64,000 bases of DNA from a virus. The position numbers and the translations under genes are program-made. The first letter of the stretch is position 1, and every line of letters begins with the position of its first letter. Below the pieces are notes generated by a model, which searched no databases, was not told the DNA's origin, and worked only from the letters and a program-made list of their open reading frames with translations. The DNA lies in IMG/VR virus record IMGVR_UViG_3300028908_000009, positions 1-64,000 of that record. One strand, given 5' to 3'. Positions 60,148-64,000 of the stretch are shown one piece after another.

Positions 60148-60454
60148 ATCGAAACGAGAAGGGTCGAAGGGGAAGACCTTCCAGGAGCTGGCCTCCGAGC
60201 TGGCCGAGCTGCTGGAGCGCAAGCGGGCCGCCTACGGGAACAACATGGAGATCGCCCCGAGGGTCCTGGAGCTGCTGTACCCGAACGGCGTGCCGGTCTC
60301 TGCGTATCCGACGATGCTCCTGCTCGTGCGGATCCTCGACAAGATCGCGCGGCTCTCGACCGGCGGGGGTCGCTGGGCGCTGGGGGAGGACGCCTGGAAG
60401 GACATCGCGGGCTACGCCCTCTGCGCCCTGCACGACTTCCAGGGGGACGAGTGA
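60140..60454 (+). CDS. NTP-pyrophosphohydrolase-like / DUF1599-type protein
   Basis: The protein is 104 residues. It shows RKRAAYGNNMEIAPRVLELL then LLVRILDKIARLS and a C-terminal EDAWKDIAGYALCALHDF. This follows the alpha-helical MazG/DUF1599-like nucleotide pyrophosphohydrolase pattern (YG-n, RI-DK, ED-W-DIAGY). It may adjust nucleotide pools during replication. The metal-binding Glu motif is partial. Confidence 0.6.
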   Translation: MSRSKREGSKGKTFQELASELAELLERKRAAYGNNMEIAPRVLELLYPNGVPVSAYPTMLLLVRILDKIARLSTGGGRWALGEDAWKDIAGYALCALHDFQGDE

Positions 60455-60732
60455 TGCTCACGGCCGAGTGCTTCACGACCATCGCCACCGTCGAACGGAA
60501 GGGAGAGCCCGTCCGCTACAAGGGGCACAGCTCCGTGCTGGTGGGAGCGGCCACGATCTTCGAGACCTGGACGGAGGCGTGCCCGACGAAGGAAGAGGCC
60601 GCGAAGCAGCTCGTCGAGGCCCTGATGACTCACCTCGGCCTCACGCGGGAAGCGGCGGAAAGGGTCGTGAACAGGCACGTGGAGGGCTGGAGCACGACCG
60701 TCCTGGAGCTGCACTTCGGGATGCGTTGGTGA
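60451..60732 (+). CDS. hypothetical protein, related to the next gene
   Basis: The protein is 93 residues. GTG at 60451 or ATG at 60454 starts it; both overlap the previous stop. ACPTKEEAAKQLVEALMTHLGLTREAAERVV lines up with ATREGARKKLLDSVENTFGIPRHLVEESL in the gene at 60746, so the two may be paralogues. Function unknown. Confidence 0.5.
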   Translation: MMLTAECFTTIATVERKGEPVRYKGHSSVLVGAATIFETWTEACPTKEEAAKQLVEALMTHLGLTREAAERVVNRHVEGWSTTVLELHFGMRW

Positions 60733-60745
60733 AGGGAGAGGAAAG

Positions 60746-61114
60746 ATGGCTCTCATCGGAGAGCTCTACGCCGCACAATGGACGCATCTTGATGGGAGCG
60801 GGGCCGTTCTCTACCACGGTTACGTGAAGGTCTCAGTCCCATCCACGTTCTCGGGCGAGCTCTGGATCTCCTCGGCTACCCGTGAAGGGGCCAGGAAGAA
60901 GCTGCTGGACAGCGTGGAGAACACCTTCGGGATCCCTCGCCACCTGGTGGAAGAGTCGCTCGACAAGGGGCTCGTAATCGACGTGAAGGCCGTCCCCAGC
61001 TTCCTCCTGAGCCAGGAGCAACGGGTAAAGGCCGAGCACGAGGAGCAACAGGCCCTCCGTCGATCGGAGCAGCTCGATCCCCTGGCCGACATACCGAAGG
61101 ACATCCGGTGGTAA
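60746..61114 (+). CDS. hypothetical protein, related to the preceding gene
   Basis: The protein is 122 residues. Shares with the 60451 gene a strand-rich N terminus and the following amphipathic helix, plus an extra acidic, Gln/Glu-rich tail (RVKAEHEEQQALRRSEQLDP). ATG follows GGGAGAGGAAAG. Function unknown. Confidence 0.5.
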   Translation: MALIGELYAAQWTHLDGSGAVLYHGYVKVSVPSTFSGELWISSATREGARKKLLDSVENTFGIPRHLVEESLDKGLVIDVKAVPSFLLSQEQRVKAEHEEQQALRRSEQLDPLADIPKDIRW

Positions 61115-61138
61115 CCATTCGCTTGGGAGGAAAGGGAA

Positions 61139-61309
61139 ATGACATCGAAGGATTGGGAAAAGCTGGAAAAGGAGCTGTTCGCGTTGTGGATGGATCCGCG
61201 CGACGGCGAACACCAGGCCCGCAAGCTGCGAGACATCCTGCTTCGGTGGGTCAGGGAGCAGAGAGAGAAGGCAGAGCTGGAGGAGCGGAAAGCCGCCGAT
61301 ATGTGGTAA
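61139..61309 (+). CDS. small acidic-helix protein (too short for a standard ORF cut-off)
   Basis: The protein is 56 residues, ATG at 61139 after GGGAGGAAAGG. MTSKDWEKLEKELFALWMDP, then a helical charged tail ending AADMW. It fills what would otherwise be a 218-base gap, and its codons end mostly in G or C. Function unknown. Confidence 0.6.
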   Translation: MTSKDWEKLEKELFALWMDPRDGEHQARKLRDILLRWVREQREKAELEERKAADMW

Positions 61310-61332
61310 CTGTCCATCCGGGAGGAAACGAC

Positions 61333-61569
61333 ATGCCTACGTGGTTCAAGGTCGCACTGCTGGCACTCCTGCTACTCGGCCTCGTGCTGTTCTTCGGCGG
61401 CATCGCCATCGCTCTCTACAGCGTCTGGAAGGCTGCCGTGGCCCTGTTCTCCTCCGAATGGCTGGCGAGTGCCGCCTGGCTACTCGTTGGAGGAACCGTG
61501 GGCGGGATCGTTCATGGCCTCGGGGTCATGGTCATCTCGCTGGCGGTTGCGATGGGGAGGGATCGGTGA
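61333..61569 (+). CDS. two-TM membrane protein
   Basis: The protein is 78 residues with hydrophobic segments at about 7-31 (LLALLLLGLVLFFGGIAIALY) and 44-70. ATG follows GGGAGGAAACG. Both ends are short and basic. Could be a holin-like or early membrane protein. Confidence 0.55.
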   Translation: MPTWFKVALLALLLLGLVLFFGGIAIALYSVWKAAVALFSSEWLASAAWLLVGGTVGGIVHGLGVMVISLAVAMGRDR

Positions 61570-61754
61570 GCGAGACGAAGGACCTCGACCGTCACGGCCT
61601 GCTGAGCCTGCTCTACGACCGGGTGCCCTTCTGGGTCGAGACCGGGCTGGCTACCCGCGTCACCGTCACCGTCCAGCGGCGGGACCGGGACGAGCCGGAG
61701 AGCTGGAGCTGGACGAGGGAAGGAAAGGGAGAGGCCGAGGGAGGGGCGGAATGA
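61566..61754 (+). CDS. small hypothetical protein
   Basis: The protein is 62 residues; GTG at 61566 overlaps the previous stop. It contains HGLLSLLYDRVPFWVETGL and then a charged, low-complexity tail. Function unknown. Confidence 0.45.
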   Translation: MSETKDLDRHGLLSLLYDRVPFWVETGLATRVTVTVQRRDRDEPESWSWTREGKGEAEGGAE

Positions 61755-62032
61755 TCGAGTTCGTGGTCGGCAGCCTCCTCTTCCTGGCCGGTAGTCTGGC
61801 GGACTACGTGACCACCCGCCGGGCGCTACGCCGGGGAGCGCGGGAGGGGAACCCCATCTACGGCCGCCACGGTGAGCGGCTGTGGCTGTTCTGGCCGCTG
61901 GACCTCGCGGTCTACGGCGCGCTCGCCTGGGGGTGGTACGCCTACCAGGGCGAGTTCGTGCCGATCCTGCTCAGCCTGTTCGGCGTGCTCCGGCTGATCG
62001 TCGCCCACCACAACGCGAGGATGGCACGATGA
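61751..62032 (+). CDS. membrane protein, DUF5658-like pattern
   Basis: The protein is 93 residues. Hydrophobic segments near 1-16 and 45-80. GSLADYVTTRRALRRGAREG followed by NPI is the pattern of small membrane proteins in the DUF5658 class. ATG at 61751 overlaps the preceding stop. Function unknown. Confidence 0.55.
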   Translation: MIEFVVGSLLFLAGSLADYVTTRRALRRGAREGNPIYGRHGERLWLFWPLDLAVYGALAWGWYAYQGEFVPILLSLFGVLRLIVAHHNARMAR

Positions 62033-62265
62033 TGACCAACCGGGCAGGGCTGGTGAGCAGGGAAGGGGAGCTCCGGTTCGCCTTCCACGCCCGCCGTATC
62101 TTCGAGCTGGCGGAGAAGCTGGCCGAGGCGGGAGCGCCGCCGGAGATGGTGGAAGCCCTGTGGGCGGCGAGCGGATGGCTGTCGGCCGCCAGGCTCTGGT
62201 TGCGGGAGAAGCGGGAGGAGGCCCGCAGGAGGGAACGAGATGCTGAAGGTGTGGATCGGGGGTAG
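62029..62265 (+). CDS. helical hypothetical protein
   Basis: The protein is 78 residues, basic at its C terminus, with FAFHARRIFELAEKLAEAG. ATG at 62029 overlaps the previous stop. Overlaps the next gene by 26 bases. Function unknown. Confidence 0.5.
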   Translation: MMTNRAGLVSREGELRFAFHARRIFELAEKLAEAGAPPEMVEALWAASGWLSAARLWLREKREEARRRERDAEGVDRG

Positions 62266-62671
62266 CCGGGAGATCGCGTGGCTCTCGCCGCGCGACCTGG
62301 CCGGCCTGGTGCAGGGGTTTCTCCGCACGGTCTGTCGAAGGGACGTCGAGCTCGACGAGGTGATGATCCTCCACGGAGCCGCGCGGGGCGTGGACTGGGC
62401 GGCGCACCGGTTGGGGCAGGGCTGCGGGGGCGTGGAGGCCCTGCCCGCCAGGTGGGAAGAGCACGGGAAGATCGCCGGCATCCTGCGGAACGAGGAGCTG
62501 GCAGAGCGTGCGGACGTCGGCATCTTCGTCTGGAACGGCACCTCCCGGGGCACCCAGGACTCCTGGAAGAAGATGCTGGATCGCGGGAAGCCGGCGCTGC
62601 TGGTCTTCCTGCCCGGACCCGGGGCGGTGATCGGCGAGGAGGGAGGAGGCGATGAGGCGGATGGATCCTGA
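62240..62671 (+). CDS. DUF2493/SLOG-type Rossmann protein
   Basis: The protein is 143 residues. WIGGSREIAW near the start, then MILHGAARGVDWAAHRLG, follow the SLOG pattern (GGSR and G-G-A-x-G-x-D). The family binds nucleotides or nucleotide-derived signals, and DUF2493 members are common in phages. The end is Gly/Glu-rich. It may sense or modify a nucleotide signal in the host. Overlaps the sigma-like gene by 20 bases. Confidence 0.7.
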   Translation: MLKVWIGGSREIAWLSPRDLAGLVQGFLRTVCRRDVELDEVMILHGAARGVDWAAHRLGQGCGGVEALPARWEEHGKIAGILRNEELAERADVGIFVWNGTSRGTQDSWKKMLDRGKPALLVFLPGPGAVIGEEGGGDEADGS

Positions 62672-63071
62672 TGCCCACTACCTCTCGATCTGGCGGGCCT
62701 TCCTGGGCGACATGCCCAGCCTCAACGAGCCGATTCGGGGGATTGACGGCGAGCTGTCCGCCGAGCGGTGGACCCTCACCGAGGACCGCCGCTCCTTCCC
62801 CCGGCCGGACCGCCAGCTCCTGGTCACCGAGATCCGCGAGAGCCTGCGCCGGGCCCTGTCCCGCATGGAACCTCGCACGGCCTTCATCCTACGCCACCGG
62901 TTCGGGCTGGATGGGGCGGAGACGCTGACCCTCCTGGAGCTCGGGCACCGCCTGGGGCTGAGCCGCGAGCGGGTCCGCCAGATCCAGGCGGCCGGGCTCG
63001 CCTTCCTTCGCCAGGAGATGCAGCACCTGGCCGACAGCATCGGTTGGGAGGCCCCGGAGAAGCTGGAGTGA
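62652..63071 (+). CDS. sigma-70 region-4-type factor
   Basis: The protein is 139 residues. MEPRTAFILRHRFGLDG followed by ELGHRLGLSRERVRQIQAAG is the textbook region 4 of sigma-70, with the helix-turn-helix that contacts the -35 element. Regions 2 and 3 are absent and the N-terminal ~65 residues are unlike any sigma part. It could recruit host RNA polymerase to phage late promoters or act as an anti- or co-sigma factor. ATG at 62652 follows GGAGGC. Confidence 0.8.
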   Translation: MRRMDPDAHYLSIWRAFLGDMPSLNEPIRGIDGELSAERWTLTEDRRSFPRPDRQLLVTEIRESLRRALSRMEPRTAFILRHRFGLDGAETLTLLELGHRLGLSRERVRQIQAAGLAFLRQEMQHLADSIGWEAPEKLE

Positions 63072-63116
63072 GGGTCCGGCGGGAAGGGGCAGGAGAAACA
63101 GAATCGAGGTGAAGAG

Positions 63117-63446
63117 ATGAGCAAAAGCAAAAGGAAGATCGTCGTTATAGACGCGGCTGCGGGTGACCTCGATGCGTTCGCCATCGTGAAGATCCCGGCG
63201 TGCTACCTTGAGAAGATCGGTTGTGCGTGGACGGAATACATGAGGTACTTCCTGTCCGACAGGGAGGACATCGAGAAGGCGATCAATAAGCTCTTCGACC
63301 AGCACACGAACGCCCTGAGGATCTGTCAGAACGAGCATCTTCCCATAAAGGTTCTCGACGCTACCCTCGAAAAGCTGCGAGAAGCGCTGAAGGATCGGCT
63401 TGCCTACGTCGAAGAGAACATCGCGGAGGGAAAGGATGACGATTGA
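63117..63446 (+). CDS. hypothetical protein
   Basis: The protein is 109 residues; ATG at 63117 is preceded by the GAGGTGAAG of the 45-base gap. Mixed; KIPACYLEKIGCAWTEYMR in the middle, then a helical acidic end. Less GC-biased codons than most neighbours. Function unknown. Confidence 0.55.
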   Translation: MSKSKRKIVVIDAAAGDLDAFAIVKIPACYLEKIGCAWTEYMRYFLSDREDIEKAINKLFDQHTNALRICQNEHLPIKVLDATLEKLREALKDRLAYVEENIAEGKDDD

Positions 63447-63660
63447 CGTGGAGAGGTTGGCGAGGATCGCCGAAGGGAAGCGGTGGAGAGCCTGGCAACA
63501 CCGCTCGCATCCGGGGTGGTGGTGGGTGGAGGGCCTCAAGGTAGACGGCCCGGAGGACGGGCGTGGGGACTTCCTCTCCAAGGAAGATGCCGAGCTGGTG
63601 GCAGCAGCTCCCGAGATGGCCCGGATGCTGGCCGAGCTGCTACGGAAGGAGGAAAAGTGA
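63436..63660 (+). CDS. small hypothetical protein
   Basis: The protein is 74 residues. The end KEDAELVAAAPEMARMLAEL resembles the ending of many small phage early proteins. ATG at 63436 overlaps the previous gene. Function unknown. Confidence 0.5.
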   Translation: MTIDVERLARIAEGKRWRAWQHRSHPGWWWVEGLKVDGPEDGRGDFLSKEDAELVAAAPEMARMLAELLRKEEK

Positions 63661-63929
63661 GCAGGAAGAGCTGGGAAGAGCTGCCCCCGAGGCTCCGGTT
63701 GGACTACCTGTTCGCCGCGTTCCACTCGATGGAACAGGCGTGGGGAGCCATCGCCCGACTGCCCCACCGCCTGCACGTGGCAGCCATCGAGCGACTCCAG
63801 GCTACCGACCCGGACAGCCTCCGCCCGGACCAGACGTCATCGGAATGGGCCATGACATTCCGCTCGATCGGGTTCAACATGCTGAGCGAGATCAACGAGG
63901 AGATCGCCAGGGAGCTGGAGAAGGAATGA
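63657..63929 (+). CDS. hypothetical protein
   Basis: The protein is 90 residues, GTG at 63657 overlapping the previous stop. Helical: LDYLFAAFHSMEQAWGAIAR. Function unknown. Confidence 0.5.
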   Translation: MSRKSWEELPPRLRLDYLFAAFHSMEQAWGAIARLPHRLHVAAIERLQATDPDSLRPDQTSSEWAMTFRSIGFNMLSEINEEIARELEKE

Positions 63930-64000
63930 CCTTCAGGGCCTGGCTCACGACGACCGTCGGCTTCCTCCTGGCCTCGCTCGCTTCCGCCTGGACGATCGGG
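63926..64000 (+). CDS. start of a gene with an N-terminal hydrophobic segment, partial
   Basis: The first 25 codons from ATG at 63926 (overlapping the previous stop) read a hydrophobic stretch (VGFLLASLASAW), either a signal peptide or a membrane segment. The rest is outside the window. Confidence 0.5.
   Translation, partial: MTFRAWLTTTVGFLLASLASAWTIG

Noticed and set aside
1-64000. CRISPR arrays, tRNA genes, integrase
   Set aside because: No repeat-spacer pattern, cloverleaf with plausible anticodon loop, or tyrosine/serine recombinase motif was recognised. A computed scan (tRNAscan, CRISPR finder) would be decisive.

Overview
The window looks like part of a GC-rich (roughly two thirds G+C by eye), podovirus-like tailed phage genome. 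The late arm has an N4-gp56-type major capsid protein, a portal, a large terminase, a short-tail adaptor and nozzle-like protein, and an internal lytic transglycosylase. It ends in one enormous 13.5-kb reading frame. Strong AGGAGG-type ribosome sites, GTGA/ATGA stop-start overlaps and G/C-ending third codon positions run throughout and suggest a GC-rich bacterial host with a canonical anti-Shine-Dalgarno. No tRNA, integrase or CRISPR array was recognised, so the exact host and lifestyle stay open.

Layout. Bases 2-256 (+) are the 3' end of a family-A DNA polymerase that runs into the late arm. From 253 to 40152 everything is on the minus strand. In transcription order it encodes: small terminase candidate, large terminase, portal, scaffold, major capsid, three glycosyltransferases plus an unknown partner, adaptor, tail fibre, two secreted or lectin-like proteins, a lysis cassette (3TM holin, lipoprotein, small membrane proteins, M15 peptidase), three small lysine-rich proteins, a nozzle-like protein, two internal virion proteins, and the giant polyvalent protein (ADP-ribosyltransferase-like, GHKL ATPase and zinc-metallopeptidase motifs).

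Bases 40153-40834 are a non-coding divergent switch with a good sigma-70 promoter firing rightward. From 40835 to 52189 (+) lies a tight array of about 28 small genes, mostly unknown, with several related pairs and repeated Cys-x-x-Cys proteins. They are probably host-takeover or accessory genes. Bases 52190-52731 hold no gene but carry terminator-like hairpins and three copies of a ~31-bp repeat, two of them in inverted orientation. This lies next to a minus-strand pair: a RepA-like RecA-fold ATPase and an XRE regulator.

From a divergent promoter at 54742-54770 the plus-strand replication and recombination module begins. It contains a Sak4-like ATPase, an unknown partner, a secreted protein, a RecB/Cas4-like nuclease with a Cys cluster, a DUF5662-like protein, an NTP-pyrophosphohydrolase-like protein, a SLOG-fold protein and a sigma region-4 protein. 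Many small genes follow and run off the right edge. The sigma-like protein is a natural candidate for switching on the minus-strand late arm, where no convincing sigma-70 promoter was found.

Three places show abrupt frame changes: inside the giant gene near 5390 and 5090, upstream of 40951, and possibly near 30075. Each looks like a single-base indel or a recoding event. They should be checked before gene boundaries there are trusted.
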